Assembly (NCBI GenBank): GCA_964370775.1
Contig: CAYJKT010000021.1
Coordinates: 1-53,475, forward strand
Origin: SIG603 sp964370775
GTDB lineage: Bacteria > Bacillota > Clostridia > Oscillospirales > Acutalibacteraceae
Length of the DNA stretch: 53,475 bases
Direction: 5' to 3'
The notes beneath the pieces are model-generated. The model worked only from the letters and a program-made list of their open reading frames with translations, searched no databases and was not told the DNA's origin. The translations under genes and the position numbers were made by a program. Positions 24,243-32,712 of this stretch are shown here, one piece after another. Within the stretch, counting starts at the first letter, position 1. Every line of letters begins with the position of its first letter.

Positions 24243-24782
24243 TTATAAGAATTTTTTCCAATTAAAATCAATTGGCTTCGGTTTAGATCCAGTACCCAAA
24301 TCTTTTTCTAAAATAGCCACGTTTAGCCATTTATCAAATTTGTATCCAGAGTTTTCTAAGAAACCTGTTTGCTTAAACTCAAATTTCTCATGTATAGCCA
24401 TGCTTTTTTCGTTAGGATAATCGATTAAAGAATATAGCTTTAAAAAGTTCATTTCTTTAAGTATATCAATTAGTTTGCTTAACAACAGAGAACCTGTCCC
24501 CTTACTTGTAGCATTTTTATCAATGTAAACCGACAGCTCGACATCATAATTATAAGCCACTCTTTCTCTAAAAGAGGACGCATACGCATAACCTATGACC
24601 ACTCCGTCGTTTTCCGCTACGATATACGGATATTTCTTAGTGATTTTCTGTACTCTTGCACTAAATTCACTGGCACTTACAGCCTCGTCTTCATAGCTAA
24701 TACTTGTGTTAACAACATAATAATTATATATCTCGGCAAGTTTTTTGCAGTCGTTTAACTGCACTGCTCTAATAGTAATCAC
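24243..24782 (-). CDS. GNAT acetyltransferase, phosphinothricin N-acetyltransferase-like
   Basis: A 179-residue GNAT-fold enzyme that would transfer an acetyl group from acetyl-CoA to an amine. The start ITIRAVQLNDCKKLAEIYNYYV, then VVIGYAYASSFRERVAYNYDVELSVYID, matches the PAT subgroup. The acetyl-CoA loop is KGTGSLLL. The GTG at 24782 is chosen because GNAT proteins usually start close to ITIR and it follows the SEC-C gene's stop by 1 nt. A longer form from an ATG at 24824 would overlap that gene by 41 nt. It has no nearby resistance genes, so the substrate is open. Confidence 0.8.
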   Translation of the reverse strand: MITIRAVQLNDCKKLAEIYNYYVVNTSISYEDEAVSASEFSARVQKITKKYPYIVAENDGVVIGYAYASSFRERVAYNYDVELSVYIDKNATSKGTGSLLLSKLIDILKEMNFLKLYSLIDYPNEKSMAIHEKFEFKQTGFLENSGYKFDKWLNVAILEKDLGTGSKPKPIDFNWKKFL

Positions 24783-24783
24783 A

Positions 24784-25278
24784 TTATTTTCCACAGCATT
24801 TTTTATACTTTTTGCCACTTCCACAAGTGCATGGGTCGTTTCTGCCTACTTTAACTTCGTTAACAACAGTTGTGCTAAGTTTTTGCTTTTTGTAAAGCTC
24901 TTTTCTCTCGTCTTCTGTTAATCTGTCGTTCCACTCAGGAAGTTCATATAACCAATGAGCTTTAGCTGCTACCATGTTGTAGTATAGTTTCTCGTTGCTA
25001 AAAGACAATGTAACTTTTGTCTCCTCTGTGATGTTTTCAACATCCATAGGTTTTTTCAGGCTATCGTTAATGCCCTCAATAAAGCCTGTCATCAAAATCT
25101 CATCAACATCAAACTTTTTTGCAAGCTCTGTAACTGTACCACTTACAGCAGTTTTTCTTCCTAATAGTTTTTCATACATTGCTTTCTCTTTTAAAAAGTA
25201 ATCATTCCAAAATTCTGCCGCATTATCTGCTGCTTGTTTCTCCTCGGCAAATTTTGTCCATTTTTGCATTAGTGTCAT
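24784..25278 (-). CDS. SEC-C motif protein
   Basis: A 164-residue soluble protein with an acidic helical body and a C-terminal SEC-C zinc motif, GRNDPCTCGSGKKYKKCCGK (residues 145-164), the same zinc-binding tail as in SecA. Such stand-alone SEC-C proteins are common and mostly uncharacterised; binding to ribosomes or partner proteins is known for some. The body carries the sequence GKFD-like motif KKFDVDEILMTGFIEGIND, also seen in related clostridial SEC-C proteins. It is followed directly by the GNAT gene, and both probably form one transcript. Confidence 0.85.
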   Translation of the reverse strand: MTLMQKWTKFAEEKQAADNAAEFWNDYFLKEKAMYEKLLGRKTAVSGTVTELAKKFDVDEILMTGFIEGINDSLKKPMDVENITEETKVTLSFSNEKLYYNMVAAKAHWLYELPEWNDRLTEDERKELYKKQKLSTTVVNEVKVGRNDPCTCGSGKKYKKCCGK

Positions 25279-25357
25279 TTTTTCCCCGTCCTAATCCTTA
25301 ATCATTTTTATTTATTATAATGCATATACAACCAATATTCAAGTAAAAATACTAATT

Positions 25358-26398
25358 TTATGCTTTTTTTGCTACAATTATATCTCGCATAACTGCTTGG
25401 TCTACCCTGTGCTCAAATGATAAAAATACATCTTCATCAAACACAGTAAAACCTTTTTCGTTAAATATATCAGCCACTTTTTCACGGCTCATAACGTTAG
25501 AATTCCATGAAATAACCACAACACCACCAGTTTTAAGAACCTCTTTCCAAACTGGAAGACATGCTCTTAGCAATTGAGTAGGGTTACGTGTCAGGCTACT
25601 TTGTTTTTCATTTGTAACATTGCCATGTTGAACACCATAAGGCAAATCTCCGACTATAATATCAAAAAAGTTCTTTTTGTAAAAATCATTTGCATTAATT
25701 GAGTTGCCAGAAATCATCTCAAATTTAGTGAACTTTTTGTCTTTGAAGTCCTCTTTTGTTACAGCAATGTCAACATCATATTTAGTAGCAGTATAGCTTT
25801 TATTGGGCCCTGATACTCTGATTTTATCAGTTTTGTGTTTGTACTTATTGTTCTCACAAAACTTTTTAACAAAGTGATATGCTTCGTTAACAACTTTGTC
25901 GCCTACCTCTATTCCATAAGAGTCAAAACCTTTGATAAGCCCCTCATAAAGCGTTGTACCTTTACCAGCAACTGGGTCAAGCATTTTAATTTTGCCTTTA
26001 TTCGGTTGTAAGTTGTACGCTATGTTAATCATCATTCTTGTAAAAAGCTCATTTGTTTTGCCAGAGTATTTCAACATAGAACTAATACTATCGTGCACAA
26101 AAGGTTTAGCACTTTTTTCTGTTGGAACAAAGCACGTTTTATCGTTAACTTCAACAATCTCAAATATAGCAAACACAAAGGATAATGCAGAAACAGTGTG
26201 CAAATCGCTTTCACTAAGCTTATTTTCTGTAGTAAAAGTGATATAGTTAATTGCAGAGATTATCTCGTTTTGTATATCGCTAGGTTTTTCGGTCATGTTA
26301 GTAGCTACCACAGAAATCTCAGACACTGCAAGAGCGAGTGAGGTCTCGAAGTATACTTTATTGTGTCCTGGGTTGCATAATAATGCATATTTTTTCAT
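25358..26398 (-). CDS. TRM11/UPF0020-type RNA (guanine-N2) methyltransferase-like protein
   Basis: A 346-residue SAM-dependent methyltransferase. The motif I region MLDPVAGKGTTLYEGL lies near residue 170 and the catalytic motif IVGDLPYGVQHG near 265, which fits the D/N-x-P-Y-G pattern of tRNA G10 methyltransferases (TrmG10/TRM11). A typical THUMP domain is not obvious in the N-terminal 150 residues, so the RNA target is uncertain. The ATG at 26398 is used with CGGAGA 6 nt upstream. An upstream start would add 29 hydrophobic residues without a ribosome site. It lies just downstream of tRNA-Trp. Confidence 0.78.
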   Translation of the reverse strand: MKKYALLCNPGHNKVYFETSLALAVSEISVVATNMTEKPSDIQNEIISAINYITFTTENKLSESDLHTVSALSFVFAIFEIVEVNDKTCFVPTEKSAKPFVHDSISSMLKYSGKTNELFTRMMINIAYNLQPNKGKIKMLDPVAGKGTTLYEGLIKGFDSYGIEVGDKVVNEAYHFVKKFCENNKYKHKTDKIRVSGPNKSYTATKYDVDIAVTKEDFKDKKFTKFEMISGNSINANDFYKKNFFDIIVGDLPYGVQHGNVTNEKQSSLTRNPTQLLRACLPVWKEVLKTGGVVVISWNSNVMSREKVADIFNEKGFTVFDEDVFLSFEHRVDQAVMRDIIVAKKA

Positions 26399-26463
26399 AA
26401 TATTTCTCCGTTTGTGTTTATATACCAAATTATACACCATCTCACAAATTTTTACAAGATAGC

Positions 26464-26498
26464 AAAAGAAAAAAGAACCAATCACAAGATTGATTCCT
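26464..26498 (-). terminator. Terminator of tRNA-Trp
   Basis: On the minus strand AATCAATC-TTGT-GATTGGTT (one G-U pair) followed by CTTTTTTCTTTT, 2-3 nt after the tRNA 3' end. Confidence 0.8.
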
Positions 26499-26500
26499 TT

Positions 26501-26576
26501 TGGCAGGGGCAGTAAGAATCGAACTCACGGCACGTGGTTTTGGAGACCACTGCTCTACCAGCTGAGCTATACCCCT
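26501..26576 (-). tRNA. tRNA-Trp (anticodon CCA)
   Basis: A full 76-nt cloverleaf with encoded CCA. Acceptor stem AGGGGTA/TGCCCCT, D-arm GCTC...GAGC, anticodon stem GTGGT/ACCAC around the loop CTCCAAA (anticodon CCA), and T-arm with TTCGATT. Standard UGG decoding. A consensus promoter lies just upstream and a terminator just downstream, so it is a single-gene unit. Confidence 0.96.
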
Positions 26577-26595
26577 ATATAACTGACATTTGTAA

Positions 26596-26624
26596 ATTAT
26601 ACAGCAAATTATTACATTTGTCAA
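26596..26624 (-). promoter_or_regulatory. Promoter of tRNA-Trp
   Basis: Minus strand: exact TTGACA (26624-26619), 17-nt spacer, exact TATAAT (26601-26596), about 20 nt before the tRNA 5' end. Confidence 0.85.
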
Positions 26625-26670
26625 GCATTTTTTCAAAAAAGTTCAAATAATCTTATTTTTATATTGTTAC

Positions 26671-26708
26671 AGCTGAGGTACATAGTTATCTATCTATATA
26701 CCTCAGCT
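26671..26708 (-). terminator. Hairpin after the MBL-fold gene (weak terminator)
   Basis: Perfect 10-bp arms AGCTGAGGTA/TACCTCAGCT around an 18-nt loop, 11 nt after the stop codon. No strong U-run follows on the minus strand, so termination may be weak or factor-dependent. Confidence 0.5.
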
Positions 26709-26718
26709 TAATAACTTA

Positions 26719-27324
26719 TTAGTTTAAAAACTTATTAGTAGCTTTTTCGTGGCTTAAATCAGTTCCCTCGTCGTGCCCACTATATATTGTATACTCTCCG
26801 TCTATTTTTTTAATCTTTTCTAAAGAGTCCATAAACATATCGTAATGAACAGTCGGTAAGTCTGTTCTACCAATTCGGCCTTTAATCAAAGTATCACCAG
26901 TGAACATAGCGTTTTCGAGAAAATAGAAAACAGACCCAATAGTGTGCCCTGGTACATGCATTACTTTAACGTTCATTTCGCCTATTTTAATAGTATCACC
27001 GTCATTCACCAATAAATCAGGATTTACATAGTAATCTTCCTCTTGTTTATCTGATAAATTAAGCACTGGGTTACATAAAACCTCTACTTCTAACGTATGT
27101 GACACAATTTTCGCACCGTATTTTTCTTTAATATAATTACAGGTTGCAATATGGTCAAAATGTCCATGAGTAATCAACACATAATCAATTCTAGGTATAT
27201 TATCTAGCGTGCTTACGTCCATAAACCCTGGGTCTACTATCGCTGACATTCCAGTGATTTCATCTTCAATCAGATACGAATTTTCTTTAAAATAACCGCT
27301 TTTCATAAAACAAGTTAGTTTCAT
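26719..27324 (-). CDS. MBL-fold metallo-hydrolase (glyoxalase II-like)
   Basis: A 201-residue zinc hydrolase. Metal ligands are the THGHFDH motif (HxHxDH, residues 53-58), HVPGHTIGSV, the aspartate in FTGDTL and the final YSGHDEGT. The size and order match the small glyoxalase II-like family (hydroxyacylglutathione hydrolase type), but Gram-positive members usually act on unknown thioesters. GAGGAAC lies before the ATG. The gene starts 17 nt after the solute-binding protein gene and is probably co-transcribed with it. Confidence 0.9.
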   Translation of the reverse strand: MKLTCFMKSGYFKENSYLIEDEITGMSAIVDPGFMDVSTLDNIPRIDYVLITHGHFDHIATCNYIKEKYGAKIVSHTLEVEVLCNPVLNLSDKQEEDYYVNPDLLVNDGDTIKIGEMNVKVMHVPGHTIGSVFYFLENAMFTGDTLIKGRIGRTDLPTVHYDMFMDSLEKIKKIDGEYTIYSGHDEGTDLSHEKATNKFLN

Positions 27325-27341
27325 TTTAGTTCCTCAAATCA

Positions 27342-29057
27342 TTAGTTAAATGTACCATCAACATAATTTTGGTAATACTCTACCCATTCTGCTATGCCAA
27401 AAGCTTCTAATTCTGATAAATATGTGTTCCAGCTTTCGTCTGTTATACCATGACTAACACTATCAGCCATAAATGTTTGTACGTGGTTTTCAATCTCTGT
27501 TTTAGTGAAACTAAAGTCTTCTGCAACATCAGCAGGGACTGGAGTAACAGGAATGAATTCATCTAAGTAGTAATCTGAATAATAATCGCCTAGCTCATAT
27601 CTGATTGAGTCAGCAGATAACACATCTGGGTTAGGTCTTGCTTCTTCATCACCAAAAATAACAGGTGAGTTAGCAGCTCTCCAACCATAAGTATTGTGAA
27701 GCTCACTTACATTAGAAAAACCACTAGGGATAGGATCTGGGTCAAATGCATACGCAGTCCCGTCTTCGTTTGCGCTCCAAGTAGTACCCTCTGGACCATA
27801 GCAAGCTATTCTTTTTGTCTCAGTATCTTTATGGAAGTAATCCCACCATCTTAGCAAACCTAAAGGTTCTTCGCAATCAGAAGTTATCATAAATCCGTTT
27901 TTGTTAGCTGTAATCGGACCAGATTCACCAGATTTAACCTCTTGTCCCTCATAACCTACAGCTGGTATAACAGGCATTCCTACCCATACTTCATTTTTGT
28001 AATCATCAACTGTTGGAGACCAACTGCCGTACATACCATGAATATCTTGTGCAACAACAGAATTGAACTCTGAACCATTCATAGAGAAGCCATCAATATT
28101 AATAAGCCCAGCTTCATACCATTTGTTCATCTCTGTTAAGAAATCTCTAAAAGCTTGAGTATCAATATTAAGTGAATAAGTTCCGTCTTCTACTGTACCA
28201 AACCATGAGTCATTGTTTAGGTTGCGGCCAGTAATTCCCCATGAACCAGCAAGAATTTGTAATTTAGCTGCCCAGTTACTTTGTGCAAATAAGAAAGGTA
28301 TTTCGTCTTGTTGTCCATTTCCGTTAGGGTCATCATTTTTGAAAGATACCATTACATTATAAAGCTCATCAATATTTGTAGGCATTTCTGTTATGCCAAG
28401 AGTTTGCATCCACTCATTGTTGATAAACAGAATACTATTAGCCTCGTTAGTATAAGAAGACCAAATTCCTACAGGTAAAGAATATATCTTTCCGTCATTT
28501 TTTCTTAGTACATCTAGTCCACCGTCCACGTTCTCTATGAATTGTGAATATATGTTAGGTGCATATTGTTCTAAAACTTCATCAGTTATCTCGTAAAATC
28601 TTTGTGTGTTAGATGCAATTTGTGTCTCGTTCGGCCATGTCATAAATGCATCTGGTAAACCTTCGCCAGTAGCAAGCATCAGGTCATATTGTTCAGCATA
28701 CGCAGATTCAGTGGTTTCAGTCCATTCGATAATAATATTAGTTTCCTCAGTAGCTTGCGCTACCATTGCTTTTTCATTTTGGCTTGCAGATTTATCAAGG
28801 TTACTTCTTTTGTTCATTATTGTGTACGTTATTGCCTCGTCTGCTATCGGATAGCCTGTTACATTAATGTTGCCAACTTTCTCAGCTTCGTCGCCGCCCT
28901 CGGTTTCAGATGTGTCCTCAGAACTCTCACTAGCTGAACTTGTAGAGCTTTCTTGGCTACTACTTTCGGTATCTTCTGCTGTGGTACAACCGACAGTGTT
29001 AGCAAGAATTAGCGCAGAAGCTAGCAAAAGCGTGATTAAACGTTTTACATTTTTCAT
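27342..29057 (-). CDS. Extracellular solute-binding lipoprotein (LipO/sugar-binding type), orphan
   Basis: A 571-residue ABC-type binding protein. The start MKNVKRLITLLLASALIL leads to a lipobox ending VGC, followed by a Ser/Glu-rich linker (about residues 28-60). The mature part (IMNKRSNLDKSASQNE, then DPNGNGQQDEIPF) matches large family 1 extracellular sugar-binding proteins, which in Bacillota often serve oligosaccharide uptake. No permease or ATPase gene is nearby, so it must share a transporter encoded elsewhere or act as a receptor. The ATG at 29057 with upstream GGGG is preferred over two further in-frame starts. Confidence 0.85.
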   Translation of the reverse strand: MKNVKRLITLLLASALILANTVGCTTAEDTESSSQESSTSSASESSEDTSETEGGDEAEKVGNINVTGYPIADEAITYTIMNKRSNLDKSASQNEKAMVAQATEETNIIIEWTETTESAYAEQYDLMLATGEGLPDAFMTWPNETQIASNTQRFYEITDEVLEQYAPNIYSQFIENVDGGLDVLRKNDGKIYSLPVGIWSSYTNEANSILFINNEWMQTLGITEMPTNIDELYNVMVSFKNDDPNGNGQQDEIPFLFAQSNWAAKLQILAGSWGITGRNLNNDSWFGTVEDGTYSLNIDTQAFRDFLTEMNKWYEAGLINIDGFSMNGSEFNSVVAQDIHGMYGSWSPTVDDYKNEVWVGMPVIPAVGYEGQEVKSGESGPITANKNGFMITSDCEEPLGLLRWWDYFHKDTETKRIACYGPEGTTWSANEDGTAYAFDPDPIPSGFSNVSELHNTYGWRAANSPVIFGDEEARPNPDVLSADSIRYELGDYYSDYYLDEFIPVTPVPADVAEDFSFTKTEIENHVQTFMADSVSHGITDESWNTYLSELEAFGIAEWVEYYQNYVDGTFN

Positions 29058-29113
29058 AATAAACCCCATTACAATTTTTGTTTCGATATAATTTACCAAT
29101 TTTAGCTAGGTTT

Positions 29114-29141
29114 ATTATATCACTGTAATAAAGTTTGTCAA
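29114..29141 (-). promoter_or_regulatory. Promoter of the solute-binding protein gene
   Basis: Minus strand: exact TTGACA (29141-29136), 16-nt spacer, exact TATAAT (29119-29114). Confidence 0.75.
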
Positions 29142-29464
29142 TAAAATTAAGTATTGTTTTATAAAAGTTAATATATTTACCTAAATATGTGAAATTAATA
29201 TTAATTTCTGTGAGAACATAAATATTTTAGTCAGTTTTAATGAAATTTCATTTCTATGCAAAATATGTTGATTTTATATTATTTTCGTAGCATAAATACT
29301 ATGAATGGATATTTTGTGGATAATATGGAAACATATATTATAGTTATATTTTCAACTTAATACAATGTAAAATGTGTGCACTGTCAAGTCAATTGTTATT
29401 GTTAAACAAAAATAATTAAGTATTTGTTTAATATTGTCGAATATGAAGAAATAATTAATTTTTA
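29142..29464. other. AT-rich intergenic stretch without a gene
   Basis: Between the divergent promoters of the solute-binding protein and the surface protein. No ORF with a ribosome site, no RNA gene and no strong hairpin is visible. It may hold upstream binding sites for either gene. Confidence 0.6.
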
Positions 29465-29493
29465 TTGACTTATGACCGAAAATATTATATCAT
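29465..29493 (+). promoter_or_regulatory. Probable promoter of the surface protein gene
   Basis: TTGACT, 17-nt spacer, TATCAT (29488-29493). The leader would be about 90 nt. Confidence 0.5.
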
Positions 29494-29525
29494 ATTAACA
29501 TTGGATTAACCAAAACTTAAATACC

Positions 29526-29567
29526 AGTTCACATTATTAATAAATTATTCATTTTTACGAGTGAACT
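29526..29567 (+). repeat. Inverted repeat in the surface-protein leader
   Basis: AGTTCAC (29526-29532) and GTGAACT (29561-29567) form perfect 7-bp arms separated by 28 nt, just before the AAGGAG ribosome site. Could fold in the 5'-UTR or bind a regulator. Confidence 0.4.
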
Positions 29568-29589
29568 CTAAATAACTAAGGAGAACAAA

Positions 29590-32571
29590 ATGAAAAGTAA
29601 AAATTTTAAGAAACTATTGTCGGTAGTGTTGAGTTTAACTATTTTGCTAACTTTAGTCTACCCTACTTGGGCAGACATGACAGTGCAAGGTGAGTCTAAC
29701 AAAAATAGTGCTACAACAGCTACAGATGGCACTAAAACTGACGAAGAAGGCACAGAAGAAAATTCACAATATACAAACTCTAAGACACGTACAACAGCTT
29801 ATAAAGTTGTGTACACTTTTAACCCATCGGAGGGTGAAAAAACACCCGTTGATTATCCCTCTGATAATTTAGTTCCAGCAGTAGAAACTATCTTCAATGT
29901 TAGTGCCACTTTAAGTAAATGGTATTATTATGATGCGGGTATGGAAAAGGTTACTTTAGATACAGGTTCTGTTATGCCAATTCCTCCAAGTGGAAACACT
30001 TTAACTTTGTATACAGATAAAACTTTTAACGTAACATATAATAGTAACTACCCTGAAAATACTATCAAGGATGCTGACCCTATAGTATCTGGTTTCTATG
30101 ATTCAAATGATATAGTTGTTTTCCCAGAAAATTCTTTTAAAGCACCATCAGGTTATAGTTTTCTAGGTTGGCATGTAGCTCCAAATGGAAGTGGTACAGA
30201 CACAAAAAAGCCTGGACAAACTGCAACTTTTGCACAAAATCAAAATTACTATGCAATTTGGGCGACATGGACACCATTACCTACCATGAAAATTGAAGCA
30301 ACTTCTACTCGAAATGTATATACAGGTCAACCACAAAACGGTCTAACTGGAACACCTGTTATTAAAACACAAGACAACGAAACATTATCTGGAGCAAATA
30401 TAGAATATAGCGTAGAAGCAGGGCCTTACTCTACTATAATGCCTACATTTACAGACGTTGGTGAATATCAAGTAACTATTAAAGCTACTCTATCTGGATA
30501 TTCAGCTACGTATACGACAGTTACTGCTAAAATATCTGCTAAAGAACTTGAGTGGACAAGTGGCTCAGTTAACGATAAAGTATATGATGGTACTACAACA
30601 GCTACCATAGCTACTACTCCTACACTAACAGGCTTTGTTAATGGTGAATCAGTAAGTGACTTGCAAGTTACAGTTGAATTTGCTGACGCAAATGCAGGTG
30701 CAAGTAAAACTATAGAATATAAATCTTTTTCTTCTACAAGTGATGTTTTAAAAAACTATACAATATTAGGTACACCTAGTTTTGCAACTGCAACTATATT
30801 TCAAAAACCAATCACATGGAATATTGGTTCAGTTAATGATAAAGTATATGACGGCAACAATTCTACAACGATAAAAACTGCACCTACACTTAACGATGTA
30901 GTAAGTGGTGATGATATATCAGCAAGCAACTTCACAGCTACATTTGATTCTGTAAACGCTGGAAATAACATCACAGTAACAGCTACGAATTATAATGTAA
31001 GTGGTGCAGATAAAGACAATTACAGTATTAAAGATTTACCTACATTTGACCTAGCTGACATTACTAAAAAGCAACTTACATGGGTTGTTGGTAGCGTAGC
31101 AGATAAGACTTATGACGGTAACACAGACGCAACAATTTCAAAACAACCTACTTTAGAGGGCGTAATTTCTGGTGATGACGTAACTGTTGGAGCTGGTAAT
31201 GTTTATTTTGCTGACGCTAATGCTGGATTAAACAAAGACCTAGTTATTAATGGATTTGATTTAGGTGGTAGTTCTTTAAACAACTATGAGATTACTACTA
31301 CTCCATCTTTCGAAAGCGTTGATATCGACAGAAAAGAAATATCTTGGACAGTTGGTACTGTTGCAAACAAAGAATATGATGGCGATACAGAGGCTACTAT
31401 TATAATACATCCGGTACTTTCAGGCTTTATAAGTGGTGACGCACCTACAATCAACGTTGGTGAGGCTGACTTTGTTGATGCGAATATCGGAACAAACAAA
31501 GAAGTTATTGGAAGTAATTATTCATTGAGTGGTGGTAATTTGACAAACTACAAAATTACTAATTCTCCTACTTTTAATAATGCTACTATTTTTGCAGTGC
31601 CTGTAACTCCAACTGTTACACCAACACCAACGCCTACACCTGTACCAGATACAGGAGCTACACCAACTCCTACACCGACACCAGACACAGGAGCTACAGT
31701 AACTCCTACACCTGTACCAGATACAGAAACGACTGCAACACCTACTCCTACACCTAGTGCAACACCAGAAGCTTCACCAAGTGCTAGCCCTGAGGCTACT
31801 CCAAGCGCAACACCAGAAACTTCACCTGAAGCAGGTACAGATAACGCAGACCCTACTCCAACAGCACCTGCTACAACAGGTACAACAGACGACAATACTC
31901 CAGCACCACCACCTCCTCCAACTATCAACCCAGATGGTTCTGTGGAAATTCAACCAGCAGCACCTGACATAACACCTGAAAACCCAGCTATTGACGGCGA
32001 GGCTATTCCAGATGAAAGTTACACAACTGAGGAAGATGGCGCACTAACAATCGCTCCTGACTATTTAGCAAATCTAGAAGACGGGGTTCACGTTGTAACA
32101 GTTGAATCCGATGGTACAACATTTGAATCTGAATTGATTATTGATGATGGTATCGCAACAAGTGCAAGCCCATTTAGCGAAGCACCGTTCATTACTTGGA
32201 GCTTATATAATGTGATTGCAACAATAATTGGTATTGTTTTTGCTGGAATTTTCATAGCAAAACATAACAAAAAAGATGACAATAAAAAACGTAACAGAAC
32301 GCAAAGAAACTACAGAGAGCAAACTACTAGAAAAGATAAAAAATTAGTTATAGTAGCTACTGTGTTCAGTGTTATAAATATTGTTTTACTATTGTTAACA
32401 CAAGATTTCACAGCTTTCATGGTATTCTTTGATGGATACAGCTTGCTGTTCACATTGGTACTAGCTATTGAAACAGTAGTTGTTATCTACGGATTTAATA
32501 AATCATCAGATAGCGATAATGACATTGATTTTGATGATGAAAATAAAATGACATTTTCTACAACTAACTAA
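29590..32571 (+). CDS. Large cell-surface protein with InlB B-repeat, four YDG repeats and Pro/Thr-rich stalk
   Basis: A 993-residue exported protein. It has a signal peptide (about 1-29, ending PTWA), an InlB B-repeat (Listeria-Bacteroides repeat) around residues 150-230 (GYSFLGWHVAPNG), an MBG/YDG-like region, and four tandem YDG repeats of about 88 residues. These start near residues 321, 408, 496 and 584, with cores VNDKVYDG, VNDKVYDG, VADKTYDG and VANKEYDG. A TPTP/SPEA-rich stalk follows (about 675-780), then a small beta domain, and three membrane helices near 867-889, 917-935 and 940-960. There is no LPXTG motif, so it is anchored by the C-terminal helices. Likely an adhesin or matrix protein. 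AAGGAG precedes the start. Confidence 0.85.
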   Translation: MKSKNFKKLLSVVLSLTILLTLVYPTWADMTVQGESNKNSATTATDGTKTDEEGTEENSQYTNSKTRTTAYKVVYTFNPSEGEKTPVDYPSDNLVPAVETIFNVSATLSKWYYYDAGMEKVTLDTGSVMPIPPSGNTLTLYTDKTFNVTYNSNYPENTIKDADPIVSGFYDSNDIVVFPENSFKAPSGYSFLGWHVAPNGSGTDTKKPGQTATFAQNQNYYAIWATWTPLPTMKIEATSTRNVYTGQPQNGLTGTPVIKTQDNETLSGANIEYSVEAGPYSTIMPTFTDVGEYQVTIKATLSGYSATYTTVTAKISAKELEWTSGSVNDKVYDGTTTATIATTPTLTGFVNGESVSDLQVTVEFADANAGASKTIEYKSFSSTSDVLKNYTILGTPSFATATIFQKPITWNIGSVNDKVYDGNNSTTIKTAPTLNDVVSGDDISASNFTATFDSVNAGNNITVTATNYNVSGADKDNYSIKDLPTFDLADITKKQLTWVVGSVADKTYDGNTDATISKQPTLEGVISGDDVTVGAGNVYFADANAGLNKDLVINGFDLGGSSLNNYEITTTPSFESVDIDRKEISWTVGTVANKEYDGDTEATIIIHPVLSGFISGDAPTINVGEADFVDANIGTNKEVIGSNYSLSGGNLTNYKITNSPTFNNATIFAVPVTPTVTPTPTPTPVPDTGATPTPTPTPDTGATVTPTPVPDTETTATPTPTPSATPEASPSASPEATPSATPETSPEAGTDNADPTPTAPATTGTTDDNTPAPPPPPTINPDGSVEIQPAAPDITPENPAIDGEAIPDESYTTEEDGALTIAPDYLANLEDGVHVVTVESDGTTFESELIIDDGIATSASPFSEAPFITWSLYNVIATIIGIVFAGIFIAKHNKKDDNKKRNRTQRNYREQTTRKDKKLVIVATVFSVINIVLLLLTQDFTAFMVFFDGYSLLFTLVLAIETVVVIYGFNKSSDSDNDIDFDDENKMTFSTTN
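30540..31590 (+). repeat. Four tandem YDG-type repeats within the surface protein gene
   Basis: The repeated unit is about 264 nt. The units are clearly diverged in DNA yet keep the W...GSV..K.YDG start and the DANAG/KNY end in protein, so this is an old duplication, not a recent expansion. Confidence 0.8.
31602..31850 (+). repeat. Low-complexity Thr/Pro/Ala/Ser/Glu-coding tract (stalk)
   Basis: Repeated CCTACACC/ACACCAGA-type units encode TPTP and SPEA runs. Copy number may vary by slippage or recombination. Confidence 0.75.
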
Positions 32572-32604
32572 ATAATAATGAGTTGACATTATCACTCTAA
32601 CAAC

Positions 32605-32643
32605 AAAAAGACTTAGCACATAAATTTGTGTTAAGTCTTTTTA
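32605..32643 (+). terminator. Terminator of the surface protein gene
   Basis: AAAAAGACTTAGCAC pairs with GTGTTAAGTCTTTTT (one G-U/A-T shift), 7-nt loop, then TTATTGTTATT. Confidence 0.85.
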
Positions 32644-32654
32644 TTGTTATTTAA

Positions 32655-32683
32655 TTGAATTTTTCGAACTTATGTTATATAAT
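32655..32683 (+). promoter_or_regulatory. Promoter of the MFS/Nudix pair
   Basis: TTGAAT, 17-nt spacer, exact TATAAT (32678-32683). Confidence 0.7.
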
Positions 32684-32712
32684 TATATTATCAAAATTCA
32701 AGGAGATATGTT

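Noticed and set aside
31548..31928. A 126-codon open frame on the minus strand, rich in Val and Gly
   Set aside because: It is the antisense image of the Thr/Pro-coding stalk of the surface protein. The composition follows from the repeated codons, and it has no ribosome site.
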